56,494 nt of DNA. Source: Emiliania huxleyi CCMP1516 (lineage: Eukaryota; Haptophyta; Isochrysidales; Noelaerhabdaceae). Under the pieces are notes generated by a model. That model ran no database searches. It was not told the DNA's origin and worked only from the letters and a program-made list of their open reading frames with translations. Below, piece by piece: positions 40,371 through 49,580 of this stretch. Position 1 is the first letter of the stretch, and each line of letters opens with the position of its first letter. The stretch spans positions 511,619 through 568,112 of the forward strand of contig NW_005198467.1 of the NCBI RefSeq assembly GCF_000372725.1, in the 5' to 3' direction. A program made the position numbers and the translations under genes.

Positions 40371-41879
40371 CTAGAGGAGCCCGTGCGACTGCGCATGCGA
40401 CAGAGGGGGTGGGGGTGGGGGGGGGGGGGGGTAAATGGGTTGAAAAGGGGGGGGGATGGAGGCCACGGTTAGGCACGGCGATGTCTGGGGGGGGGCGCGC
40501 GCCTTCTTCATCGCGGGGAGGTATGCCTTTTTCGGGATGGGCACCGTCGGCTTCTTGGCACCCGCGGCCGGGGCCGGGGCCGGGGCCTCAGGGTCCACCT
40601 GGAACGGAAGAGGCAATGTGTTTGGGGAGGGAAGGTGGGTGGGGGGGGGGGGGGGGGGTAAAACACCCCTCCCTGAAAAGCCTCTTAATTCTCCTTTGGG
40701 GCCAAACACCAGGACCCCCCTTTTTTTTGGGCCGGGGGGATTGGGTCCCCCCCCCCGTACGGGAAGGGAAATTTCCCCCGAAGGGCGGGAAAATCCTCCC
40801 ACTGTGGGGAGCCCCAGGCCCCAGGCCCCCATTGGGGTGGGGAAAGCAAAAAAGAATAAGTTGGCCCCCCCCCCCAAAAAAAACCCCAAAAAAAAAAACN
40901 NNNNNNNNNNNNNNNNNNNNNNNNNNNNNNNNNNNNNNNNNNNNNNNNNNNNNNNNNNNNNNNNNNNNNNNNNNNNNNNNNNNNNNNNNNNNNNNNNNNG
41001 GGGGGGTGAAGCACCCTCTCCCTGAGAGCCGTCTGACTGCTCCTTGAGGCCGAAGCAGCAGTACGCCACTTTGTACTGCGCCGGCGGCATCGGCTCACCG
41101 CCGTCGTACGTGAAGGAGATGTTCCACGGAAGGACGGAGAAGTCCTCCGACTGCGTGAGCCCGAGGCCGCAGGCACCCATGGCGGTGGTGAAGGCGAAGA
41201 GGATGATGTTGGCACCAGCCCCAAAGCAGAGGCCGAAGAAGAGAGAGCCGATGATGAGGATGAGCACCGACCAGACCAGGAAGGTGACAGAGCCGCAGAT
41301 CGTGCAGCAGCAGTTAGTTGGGTCCTCCGGCGTGCGGCCAGTGCCGGATTTGGCTGACAGCGTGTAGTAGTAGCCTGTGGGTACAGGGGGGCTGTGGGGC
41401 TGGGTCGGGGGAGGAGAGAAGTGAGAGCGGGCCGCGGGAGCGCCACCGTCCAGCGGGGCAGTTTCGGACTTCGAGAAGATGCCGCAGCAGCAGCCGGGAT
41501 CCGGCTCGCCGCAGCACGTCACGAGATACTTGAGGTCGATCTCCTTTGCCGCATCCGAGTTACCCTCGGAGACGCCGCAGCAGCAGAAGAGGAGGTTCTT
41601 GGAAAAGTCGTTTGGGGGTTCGCCGTCAAACTCGAGCGTGGCCGGCCAAGGGCCGCTAGGGTTAGGGTCGTCGGTCGTCGATTCGTCTTTCGTCATCTTG
41701 CCGCCGGAGCAGCAGAAGACGCACGCCGAGAGGGCGAAGGCGAAAAGGTTGGCGCACGGGAACACGATCCACCCGAGCGGCAGGAGAAGGTAGGCCCAGA
41801 GGTTCGCCAAGATGAAGGCGGAGATCATGCCCCACCACGGTCCGTTCTTGAATGAGTTGGGTCCGACGTAGTATGTCAT
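40371..41879 (-). CDS. Cys-rich multi-pass membrane protein, broken by assembly gap
   Basis: The reading starts MTYYVGPNSFKNGPWWGM at ATG 41879. A CCTCAG acceptor-like site six bases upstream suggests an earlier exon, possibly the frame reaching 42044. Hydrophobic segments: MISAFILANLWAYLLLPLGW with VFPCANLFAFALSACVFCC, and VTFLVWSVLILIIGSLFFGL with ANIILFAFTTAMGACGLGL. Cys clusters (LLFCCCG, CCGEPDPGCCCG, NCCCTICG) lie between them and may be acylated or bind metal. A probable intron covers about 41460-41370 (between SKSET and GYYYTLSAK). The C-terminus (PAAGAKKPTVPIPKKAYLPA) is basic. The 100-N gap and corrupted flank at 40661-40999 interrupt the frame. No family is recognised. Confidence 0.6.
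   Translation of the reverse strand: MTYYVGPNSFKNGPWWGMISAFILANLWAYLLLPLGWIVFPCANLFAFALSACVFCCSGGKMTKDESTTDDPNPSGPWPATLEFDGEPPNDFSKNLLFCCCGVSEGNSDAAKEIDLKYLVTCCGEPDPGCCCGIFSKSETAPLDGGAPAARSHFSPPPTQPHSPPVPTGYYYTLSAKSGTGRTPEDPTNCCCTICGSVTFLVWSVLILIIGSLFFGLCFGAGANIILFAFTTAMGACGLGLTQSEDFSVLPWNISFTYDGGEPMPPAQYKVAYCCFGLKEQSDGSQGEGASPPXXXXXXXXXXXXXXXXXXXXXXXXXXXXXXXXXXFFFLGFFLGGGANLFFFAFPTPMGAWGLGLPTVGGFSRPSGEISLPVRGGGPNPPGPKKRGVLVFGPKGELRGFSGRGVLPPPPPPTHLPSPNTLPLPFQVDPEAPAPAPAAGAKKPTVPIPKKAYLPAMKKARAPPQTSPCLTVASIPPPFQPIYPPPPPPPPPLSHAQSHGLL
40661..40899. other. Corrupted duplicate read sequence (assembly artefact)
   Basis: This segment follows 41000-41240 base by base in order but with collapsed or expanded homopolymers and dropped bases. 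For example, 'acacccctccctgaaaag' corresponds to 'gcaccctctccctgagag', and 'agccccaggccccaggccc' to 'agcccgaggccgcaggcac'. It looks like a low-quality trace end rather than genomic DNA. Confidence 0.85.
40900..40999. other. Assembly gap, 100 N
   Basis: Exactly 100 N, the conventional placeholder. The flanks appear to be the same sequence, so the true gap may be zero or negative. Confidence 0.98.
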
Positions 41880-42054
41880 GACGTCCTGAGGAGGGCGGGA
41901 GGCTAGTGGGAGGCAGCGGGTGCGATCTGTGGGCGAGCCCCGAGCGAGCGAGCTAAACGCGGCGCATACCAGGGCGAGGTGCAGCAGCAGTGGGGAGACC
42001 AACGTCGGCGTGTAATCGCGACCTCGTTTTGAAGAAGAATTCACACCGCCTCCT

Positions 42055-42130
42055 CTCCTTAAAATCCCTGTGTGGTGGCGGCGTGCCGTTCTCCCATCCC
42101 TCCCTTGGGTTGTGTGTTTTCTTTCTTTCT
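42055..42130. repeat. Dispersed repeat R4 (inverted relative to 45855)
   Basis: Carries 'ttaaaatccctgtgtggtgg' and 'tcccatccctcccttgggtt' followed by (ctttctttc)n. Related copies lie at 17273-17340, 45385-45470, 45835-45912 and, in part, 53490-53522. Just downstream, 42160-42205 has three copies of 'ttaaaatgaaggt'. Confidence 0.75.
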
Positions 42131-42362
42131 TTCTTCACTAGAAGAATACTGTCTTGCAGGTTTAAAATGAAGGTTTAAAATGAAGGTTCCGTTTAAAATG
42201 AAGGTGCGCGCCGTTTGTGCCGCGTCCCGTGCCCCCAATGATTCGGGCGCGTCCCAATCGCCATGCTACGCAATATTTCTTTTTCTCGCGAACGTCCGCG
42301 CTCGTCGCGACCATTGCTGGGCGTTCCGGCCGCTCTCTTGCAACTACGAGTGGGCAAGGCAA

Positions 42363-43138
42363 ATGGCCCTCGCGTCCCTCGCAAAGCTGGCCGGCAGTCT
42401 CGCCGCCGCCGCTGCCGCCGCCGCTGTCGCTATCCACAACTCGGGCGACGGCCACCTCGTGCTTCCAAAGGCGTCGGTTTTTTCCGGCGCCCTCGCCCTC
42501 GGCGGAATCGCGGCGCTGACTGCCCTGCTCCAGCTGCCCGGCAAACAAGCCGTGGCCGCGGACATCGCCTCTCTACGCACCGTCGCCCTTCGGCTCAAGG
42601 ACTCGATCGACCACGCGCGAGAGACGCTTGGATCACCGCCTCTCTCGGCTGCAGACTCGTATGAGGCCGTCCGCTTCCTCGCCGAGACGTGGACGTCCTG
42701 GCACGGCGCGGCTCCACTACGTCCGCCGTCCGCGGAGGGACACGTCACATGTCCACGACGCGTCCTTGACACGTTCCGTAGAGACACGGCCGACCTTCCA
42801 GGCCGACGAGGTCCAGACCGTCGCGGGCGTCCAGCCGCTGAGCGCCGCGGAGGCGGAGGCGATGGCGCGTCACCTCCCCCTCGCCCTGGCGGCGTATGAG
42901 GAGGACCCGTCTGCGGCGGTGGAGGAGGAAGGCCTCCGCTTGCTCTACCACGACCGCACGACCGTCGCCGGGGAGCGGACAAGCCACTACCTCGCCTACT
43001 CGACCGAGCAGCGGAGGGTCGTCCTCGGCATCCAAGGCATCTGACCAGATCTCGGCAATCTCTCGACCAGATCTCGGCCACCTCTCGGCCATCTCTCGGC
43101 CATCTCTCGGCCATCTCTCGGCCATCTCTTGGCTCAAC

Positions 43139-43198
<60 letters not shown>

Positions 43199-44195
43199 CA
43201 TCGCCGTCAACGGCGAGATCAGCCGAGATCACCCGAGTCCCAGGCACCTCCGACATGAACGACGTGCTGACGGACGCGATGTGCCGCGCAGTGCCGCTGT
43301 CGCCGCGTGTCCGGGGCGGAGAGGTGTTGGCGCGCAAGCCTAGAAGCGGAGTGTTCCGAGACACTTCCGAGATACTCCCCAGGGTGGTCCACCACACCGA
43401 TGGAGACATTTCCTAGCCACTTCCTCCTCGACACTGTATTCATACGGTATCTCACGTGTGTTGGCGCGCAAGCCTGGAAGCGGAATGTGTGTGCTCGTGC
43501 CACTCCAGGACACGTGCTCCGCTGTACTCGACCGTGTGTTCGGCTGTCCTCACTGTATGCACACGGTCTCTCACTCGTCTTCGCGCGGTGCTCCGAGGAC
43601 ACTGTGTAAGACCGTCCTCCCGCCATGGCGGTATACTCAGGCGGCGAGGCGCACGAGGCGATGTCATCCTACCGGGTGTACTCAGCCGTGTAGGCGCACG
43701 AGGCGATGTCAGTGGCCGCCCGCCACCTCGCCGCCCGAGTTGGCCCTCTGCTGCGCGACTTGTTCACGCCGAGCGGGCGGCCGTACTCGATCGCCGTCAC
43801 CGGCCACTCGCTGCGCGCCACCATCACCTACATTGCCCGGGACACGTCCACGACCTTTCCGAGACATGTCCCGTAGGCCACTCGCTCGGCGCGGGCACCG
43901 CTTGCCTGCTGGCGGTGCTGCTCCGCGAGGACATCGGCATCGACGTCGTCGCGTTCGGTTTGGGACATGTCTCGGACAGGTCATGGACGTGTCCTCGACA
44001 TGTAGGCATCGACGTCGTCGCGTTCGGGTTGGGACATGTCTCGGACAGGTCATGGACGTGTCCTCGACATGTAGGCATCGACGTCGTCGCGTTCGGGTTG
44101 GGACATGTCTCGGACAGGTCATGGACGTGTCCTCGACATGTAGGCATCGACGTCGTCGCGTTCGGGTTCGCGACGCCTCCCGTGATCGGCAAGGC
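42363..44195 (+). CDS. Class-3 lipase (DAG-lipase-like), 3' truncated
   Basis: Exons: 42363-~42686, ~42784-43036, 43244-43323, 43694-43802, 43877-43936, 44144-~44195. An upstream ATG at 42180 is an alternative start. The N-terminus has two hydrophobic segments (LAKLAGSLAAAAAAAAVAI, SGALALGGIAALTALLQL). The lipase core shows VLGIQGTSDMNDVLTDAM, where GTS is the oxyanion region, then YSIAVTGHSLGAG, whose GHSLG holds the nucleophile Ser. Next is IDVVAFGFATPPV, with the acid Asp region expected nearby. It probably hydrolyses acylglycerols at a membrane. The exon carrying the catalytic His was not found: after GFATPPVI the sequence enters a ctctcggc array and then unrelated repeats at 44280-44430. 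The gene therefore looks truncated, or its end is mis-assembled. Exon-exon continuity is good except at the first junction, where the donor is non-canonical. Confidence 0.7.
43061..43196. repeat. Intronic ccatctctcgg array and (CT)n
   Basis: Six ~11-bp units (43061-43131) and then about 28 CT dinucleotides (43141-43196) fill the lipase intron 43037-43243, whose first bases (GCATCTGACCAG) resemble the next exon (GCACCTCCGACA). Confidence 0.9.
43937..44143 (+). repeat. Three tandem 69-bp exon-plus-intron units
   Basis: Copies of the exon start GCATCGACGTCGTCGCGTTC occur at 43937, 44006, 44075 and 44144, spaced exactly 69 bp. Each is followed by ggacatgtctcggacaggtc and a tgtag acceptor. 69 is divisible by three and the units have no in-frame stop, so full retention would add 3 x 23 residues. 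Confidence 0.95.
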
Positions 44196-44279
44196 ATCTC
44201 GTCCTCTCGGCTCTTCTCGGCCCCTCTCGGCCCCTCTCGGCTCCTCTCAAACGTGCCGAAAGCGTTGCCGGTGTGGTGC

Positions 44280-44430
44280 AGACCAGCAGCATGACCATAC
44301 CCCTGGAGAGGGCCGCCAGCCTGACCATACCCCCACCCCTCGAGGAGGCCGCCTCCGGCGGCCAGGACCATACCCCCCCACCCTTTTGGCCGTGAACCTA
44401 GATCTACCATACCCCCGAAAACTTTCTTTG
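44280..44430. repeat. gaccatacccc-containing repeats
   Basis: Four scattered copies of accatacccc with GC palindromes (ggaggccgcctccggcggcc) between the lipase remnant and the CXXC gene. No coding signal. Confidence 0.6.
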
Positions 44431-44616
44431 AGGCTCAAAGCTCGTCGGCGAGAAGGTATTGCTTGACTGGTCTGTCATCTGCCAGTGTCGCTCTCATCGC
44501 AAACGGACACCAGGGCCCGACTCTCATTCCCGATTGCGCGGTCGCTCTCGCGCGAAGGCCAGTGCCGTTGCCGTCACTACGGAGGTGCTTGACTGGCCGC
44601 CGGCGGACGCTTTGGA

Positions 44617-45426
44617 ATGGGAAGGGGCCGATGGGAAGGAAACAAGTGCGGCGCGTGCCCCGCGTGCTTTGCTCCGGATTGTGGCCAATGCCTGGAGTGC
44701 CTGGACAAGCCCAAGTTTGGTGGCAAAGGGGTTCGGAAGAAATTGTGCAGGAGAAGGCTTTGCCGCGGCCCCACCCCCGCAGGAAGTGTCGGGCCGGAGA
44801 TCCGACTGCGCGCCATCGCCGCCGCTGTCGCTCGCAGCAGCGCAGTCTCCACGGAGGTGTGCATTGCGCATGGGCGAGTGCTGCACACAGACTGGCGACA
44901 GAGGGAGGGGCCTGGGGCGGCCGTCGCGCCTGCTGGTGCGGCATCGGCGCCGCCTGCCGCCGCACCCCAGCTTCCCATTGGCGTCTTGCCGGGAGCTGCT
45001 GCGAGGCCGGAGGGCGCCGTCAGCTGGACGGACGAGACTGCGCTCGCGCCGGCACCGCCGCGGGCACCGCTGCCGCCACCGCTGCCGCCACCGCTGCCGC
45101 CACCGCCACCCTGGGAGACCCTCGCCGCCATCTGCGACCCTCGAGCGTGTTCGGCCAACGCCGCCGACGCTGATGTCGGCTGCACCGCCGCCGCCGCCGC
45201 CACCGCCCCCGCGCACGAGGGGATTCGGGCCGGTGCGGGCTCCGGACGGAGCAGCGAGGGCGGCGGCGCGGGCGGCGGCGGCGCGGGCGGCGGCGGCGCG
45301 GGCGGCGGCGATGTGGTGGGGTGGCCGCTAGTGGAGTTTGAGGAGTACGCCGCCGCCGACCTGCTGTCACCCTGCAACTCAAGGGAGGAATGGGAGGACG
45401 GCACGCCGCCACCACACCGGTTTTAG
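44617..45426 (+). CDS. CXXC zinc-finger protein
   Basis: A 269-aa single-exon ORF. Residues 10-50 match the CXXC zinc finger: KCGACPACF, DCGQCLECLDKPKFGGKG, RKKLCRRRLC. It carries eight Cys in the CxxCxxC...CxxCxxC...C...C order and the KFGG motif. In DNMT1, MLL, KDM2 and CFP1 this fold binds unmethylated CpG and recruits chromatin enzymes, so a nuclear DNA-binding role is likely. The rest is Ala/Pro/Gly-rich linker (PPPLPPPLPPPPPWETL, GGGGAGGGGAGGGD) and no catalytic domain is seen, so it may be an adaptor or only part of a gene. The last ~13 residues (EEWEDGTPPPHRF) are encoded by dispersed repeat R4, which supplies the stop codon. Confidence 0.75.
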   Translation: MGRGRWEGNKCGACPACFAPDCGQCLECLDKPKFGGKGVRKKLCRRRLCRGPTPAGSVGPEIRLRAIAAAVARSSAVSTEVCIAHGRVLHTDWRQREGPGAAVAPAGAASAPPAAAPQLPIGVLPGAAARPEGAVSWTDETALAPAPPRAPLPPPLPPPLPPPPPWETLAAICDPRACSANAADADVGCTAAAAATAPAHEGIRAGAGSGRSSEGGGAGGGGAGGGGAGGGDVVGWPLVEFEEYAAADLLSPCNSREEWEDGTPPPHRF

Positions 45427-45470
45427 CTCGCTGTGCACTTTCCACACAGGGATTTTTAAGGAGAGTCTGA
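45385..45470. repeat. Dispersed repeat R4, copy overlapping the CXXC gene 3' end
   Basis: 'gggaggac' / 'ggcacgccgccaccacac' as at 45855, but with about 28 extra bp ('cggttttagctcgctgtgc') before 'cacagggattttt'. Confidence 0.7.
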
Positions 45471-45969
45471 CCAGCGAGTTCTGATTCTTTTTTTCTTCTC
45501 GGGGTACCTGGTTGTGCCAGTGCGCGCCAGTCCCGTTTGCCGTCCGGCTAAAATTCTTCCCTCGTGTGTGCGCGCCAGTCACGTGCCCGTCGGGGAATTC
45601 TTTCTTCGCGCGACACATGGCAAGGCCAGCGCCGGAGCCCGCGGGCATCGGCCATCGCCACCAGGCCACCGCGCACGGCTGCACGGTCAGCGGAGGAGGG
45701 CGCCGCCAGCAGGGCGATTAGGAGCGCCACGGCTCGCACGCCGATCGTGAGTCGAGAACCACTGGTCATATCGTCGCCGAGTCGACGAGAGCGCCACCTG
45801 CAAAGTGAAAAGAAAGAATTCAACAAAAAAGAACTCAGAAAGAAAACAGACAACCCAAGGGAGGGATGGGAGGACGGCACGCCGCCACCACACAGGGATT
45901 TTAAGGAGAGGAGTGTGGTGTTAGCCCTCGCCCACCCTAACCCTTGGTCCTCGACCTCTTTTTTCTCCT
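45471..45969. repeat. Intergenic with repeat R4 and an actggcgcgc-family fragment
   Basis: 45515-45540 is 'gtgccagtgcgcgccagtcc' and 45835-45912 is R4 preceded by 'gaaagaaaacagacaaccc'. No gene supported. Confidence 0.6.
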
Positions 45970-47495
45970 TTGGGACGCTTTTTTTCTTTTTTTGGCGGGC
46001 ATATACGACGCCGGCGGCCCAGCCCTGCTGCCCGACCTGGCGGTGGGCGACCTGGGCTCGCTGCGCGCCCTCCTCTCCGGGCGGCGGACGCGCGGCAGGC
46101 TCGACGCGCGGCTCGACACCGAGAAGCAAGCACGCTGCTCACCTGGGCCGCTCGTCACGGGCAGGCCGAGGCGGTGCGGCTGCTGCTCGAAGCCGGCGCG
46201 AGCGTTGGGGCGACGGGCGGCGGCGGCCGCGCCGCGCTGTTCATCGCGTGCCAGAACGGCCACGTCGAGTGCGTCCGGCTGCTTCTCGAAGCCAGCGCGG
46301 CGGTCGGCCAAGCCTCCAACAGCGGCGCCACACCGCTGTTCATCGCGTGCCAGTACGGCTACGTCGAGATCGCGAGGCTGCTGCGCGACGCTGGCGCGGC
46401 GGTCAATCAAGCCAATCAGGATGGCACCACGCCGCTGCTCATCGCGTGCCAGGAGGGCGACCTCGAGATCGTCCGGCTGCTTCTCGAGGCCAACGCGGCG
46501 GCCAACCAAGCCGACAAGCAAGGCGCCACGCCGCTCTTCATCGCGTGCCAGAACGGCTACCCCGAGACCGTTCGACTGCTCCTCGAGGCTGGCGCGGCGG
46601 TCAATCGAGCCCCGCAGCATGGCGTCACGCCGCTGTACATCGCGTGCGAGAAGGGCCACCTCGAGGTCGTTCAGCTCCTCTCCCCCTACGGCGCCTCCCG
46701 CGCCGCCACGCCCTTCGGCACGCCCGAGGAGGCCGCAACCGATGAAGGCCACGCCGACCTCGCCGCTTGGCTGGTCGCCAGCCGCGGCTGGACGCCGCTC
46801 CAGCACCTCGAGGCGTGCCCGAGACTAGCGGCCGAAAGCGTGAGTGCATTGTCCTCACGCTCACTGTCCCTCTTCCGCAGGCGCTCACCGTCGACCGGGC
46901 GCGGGCGCTGCTGCGCGGCGGCGCGGACTCTTCAGCCGGCGAGCCGTCGGCCCTCGAGCGGGCGCGCGTCCTCTGCTCGTGGGGCGAGTCGGATCCGACA
47001 GCTGCGGCCGCCGGCTCCACCGTCGCGATCCACTCTCTCGTCTCGCGGCCGTCGATGAACGGCAAGGTCGGCCTCGTCGTCTCCGCGAGCGCTTCGACGG
47101 GACGCTTCGGCGTGCGCGTGGCGGGCGAGGCCAAGGCACTCGCACTGAGGCGCGCTATGGCCTCTCCCCCACTCGCCGGATCCTCTCTTTGGACACACCC
47201 CACGCCTCTCCCCTTCCTCAGGCCGGCCAACCTGGAGCCAGCGGCCGCGGCGGTGGAGGCGGGCAGGCTCATCCTCAAGTCGGCGGAGTGGTCGCCGCAG
47301 TCGCACGAGCTTTTCCCGGAGGCGGCTCGCAAGTGGGCGGTCGCGGTGATGCAGCTGGGCTGCCTGATCGCGTGGGACGAGGAGCGCTTCGACGGCGAGG
47401 GGGCGGCGCCGGGGCTGGTGGACCTCTGGCGCAGTTTTGTGCTGCCAAGCAAGGGTGGTGGTGCGGGCGCCGCAGGCGCACCGCGTTCCCCATGA
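45970..47495 (+). CDS. Ankyrin-repeat protein with conserved C-terminal module
   Basis: Exons 45970-46812, 46881-47149 and 47222-47495; phases agree. About six ankyrin repeats (TPLFIACQNGHxExVRLLLEAGAAVNQA) run from roughly residue 55 to 245. They are followed by GWTPLQHLEA|LTVDRARALLRGGADS and a C-terminal helical module (FPEAARKWAVAVMQLGCLIA). I associate that architecture with haptophyte ankyrin proteins. Likely a protein-interaction scaffold; no enzyme domain. A possible N-terminal continuation (YDAGGPALLPDLAVGDLGSL then RALLSGRRTRGR) lies in a different frame ending near 46125, where the ankyrin frame begins at REASTLLTWAARHG. A one-base indel or an unseen intron is needed to join them, so the start is uncertain. 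Confidence 0.75.
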
Positions 47496-48483
47496 TGCAT
47501 GAAGCATACAACAGCGTGTCTAGGAAAACCCCAGTTGGGAAGACAACGGCCTGGGCACTTGGACGGCACTTGAGGAGCTCTGGGGGGAGGCGGGGCCCCT
47601 AGGGGGTTAAGTACCCATGCGGGGGGGGAGATGGGGTCCCATGGCCCGCCGCAGGCGCCTTCTGGTGCATTTTTTCTTTTTTGCGCAGTTTTCACTTGTT
47701 TTCACATGAGAATTTCGCGTATTGCGTTGCGACCATGCTATCACGCCTTGCGAAAGCCTGTCGGCGCTGCTGACCGTGTGCCATCGGCCTTAGTATCCAG
47801 CATTCAGTGACGACCTGATCGTACGGCCAGTAGGAAGGTGTCCTTCCAGCGCGTGCACGCTTCTGACGCAATGCGCGTCACAAACTGCCTCGGATTGGCT
47901 GCTGGCACTCTCGAGGCTATGCCTACACAGCCTCGCGCGCATGTGGGCAGTCAAGAGGGACCATGCACCTTCTTACGACAGCGCCGGTGCCTCTCTCTTG
48001 GACCGGCAAACGTGGGGGTCTCGTGTCACCAATGTGGGACCAGTGTGGCATCGCGCCATCGACAGCTCTGAACACTGCGCCTCACCACTGACCGGGAAGG
48101 CCGCCAAGTGGGCCAGCACCAGTCGCATATTGTGACAGCAGTCAGTAGTGCATGTCTGATAGCTAGAGCAGCAGCGTCAGGGTCGCAGGGTCGGATCGTG
48201 TCAAGCCTCGCACTCGCCCGGCCGGCCGCGTGCAGACGTCGGCCTGTGGTCTGCTGTCTGGAGTGATCTGTCGGCGGTCAGTACGACCGATCAGGTCGGA
48301 GTTTTCTGATGGTTGGAGGGTCTATCTGTATGTACTTCTCGAGATCTCTCCAAATCTGCCCTCTGATTAACCTAGCTTAATCGGGAAGTTGGTGCTAACG
48401 GAGACTAGCGGAGCCGGGCCCCGTTTCCGCACTGCGGCGCGGCGCACGGTGCCTCCGGGGGCCCCCGCCTCCCCCCAGTCATT
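47496..48483. other. Intergenic, no gene recognised
   Basis: Lower-GC spacer, mostly unique, without protein-like frames or clear repeats. Confidence 0.5.
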
Positions 48484-48665
48484 TGCCTCACATCCAGGGG
48501 CAGGGCCGGGGAGTTAAGAAGCGCACCCAGCGGGCCGGATGTGATCGGTATCGGGTTGGTTGGCATCGGAAAGAAGAAAGAATTCTTAGATACAAGCCTC
48601 TCTCACAGCACACTGGCACGACAAGGGCGCGGACTGGCGCGGACTGGCACACACACCGGCTCACC
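48484..48665. repeat. R2 fragment plus tacaagcctctctcac-family element
   Basis: 48484-48545 matches R2. 48575-48660 ('gaattcttagatacaagcct' then 'ctggcacgacaagggcgcgg') is the reverse complement of about 2408-2510 and is related to the SINE-like elements at 7563 and 16610. Confidence 0.7.
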
Positions 48666-48699
48666 ACCGGAAGAAGCAAAGCCGTTTTCTTTCGGAGCG

Positions 48700-48984
48700 C
48701 GCCACCATCGCGGGCGGCCGCTGCGGGCCTGCGGCCGCGAGCTTCATCGGGAGTCGCCGGCGGGCCCTGGCACCGAGCTCACGGTGGGCATGCACGCTCT
48801 CTGCGTCGAGGTGCCCGCCGGTCATGCGATCGGCTTGGGCGTCGACCTGTTCAACGTCTACTACACGCCCGCGAGCACGGACCCGGCCCTTCGGCTCGGC
48901 CTCTCGTGCGATGCCCGCAGTCGCCTTGCCCTGCCAGTGGTCAACAGCGGCGACGGTGCGCCTCAGACCCACACGCTTCTGTGA
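48700..48984 (+). pseudogene. C-terminal fragment resembling X-Pro dipeptidyl-peptidase / S15 hydrolase
   Basis: The frame reads RELHRESPAGPGTELTVGMH, then CVEVPAGHAIGLGVDLFNVY, then LSCDARSRLALPVVN. The pattern HRxLxxSPAxPGxxxTV...VPAGHRLGL...LxLPVV is that of the jelly-roll C-terminal domain of S15/CocE-type hydrolases. Only this last ~90 residues is present. Immediately upstream is a dispersed repeat, and the alpha/beta-hydrolase domain is missing, so this is a fragment. The assignment rests on motif resemblance. Confidence 0.45.
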
Positions 48985-49210
48985 GAACCCCGGTCGCACT
49001 GAGGCCTCATTCGAGTGAGGGCGCATGGATTGTGCATGACCGCATGTGTGTTAGTGAGGCATGTAGGGGTATATTTAGAGCCGTACTTCGCTAGGTAGGC
49101 ACAGGTGTGCTAGGGCGAGTTTTCCTACTAGAGATGGACACATACATGCACAGTGTTTCCACAAGTTTTGTCGTTGTGTCTTAGAGACAACACAAGAGCA
49201 CTCTTGTTGC

Positions 49211-49580
49211 ATGCAGGTTGCAGAGTCTGCATGGATTAGCCTCTGCATAGACGGGGCGGCTGATTCTAATTTCCGTATTTCTCCTGAAAATGCAGAATGC
49301 AGATGCAGAATGCAGAATGCAGAACCAAGCCCAAAATGTTTACTCTGTATGTGCAGCATGCAGAGAACGCAGGATGCAGGATGCAGAATCGGCCCCAAAA
49401 TGGATTCTTCTGCATGGTGCAGGATGCAGGATGCAGGATGCAGAATGCAGGATGCAGAATGCAGGATGCAGGATGCAAAATCAGACCCAAAGAGTTTGTC
49501 CGTCGGGTGCAGCTCACAGCTTTGAGCCTGGGGCTGATTCTGCATTCTGCATTCTGGATCTGCATCTTGCATGATGTCAT
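49211..49580. repeat. atgcagaatgcagg satellite with inverted tail
   Basis: Tandem 7-8 bp units (tgcagaa / tgcagga) at 49288-49325, 49368-49392 and 49412-49480 are separated by three related spacers ('gaaccaagcccaaaatg', 'gaatcggccccaaaatgg', 'aaatcagacccaaagag'). The reverse complement (gattctgcattctgcattct) follows at about 49538-49572, so the region can fold into a long imperfect hairpin. A short outlier cluster lies at 49859-49881. Confidence 0.85.

Noticed and set aside
40371..42044. Single 557-aa protein read straight through the N gap
   Set aside because: The gap and its flank are an assembly artefact, so the segment translated on the far side duplicates the near side in corrupted form.
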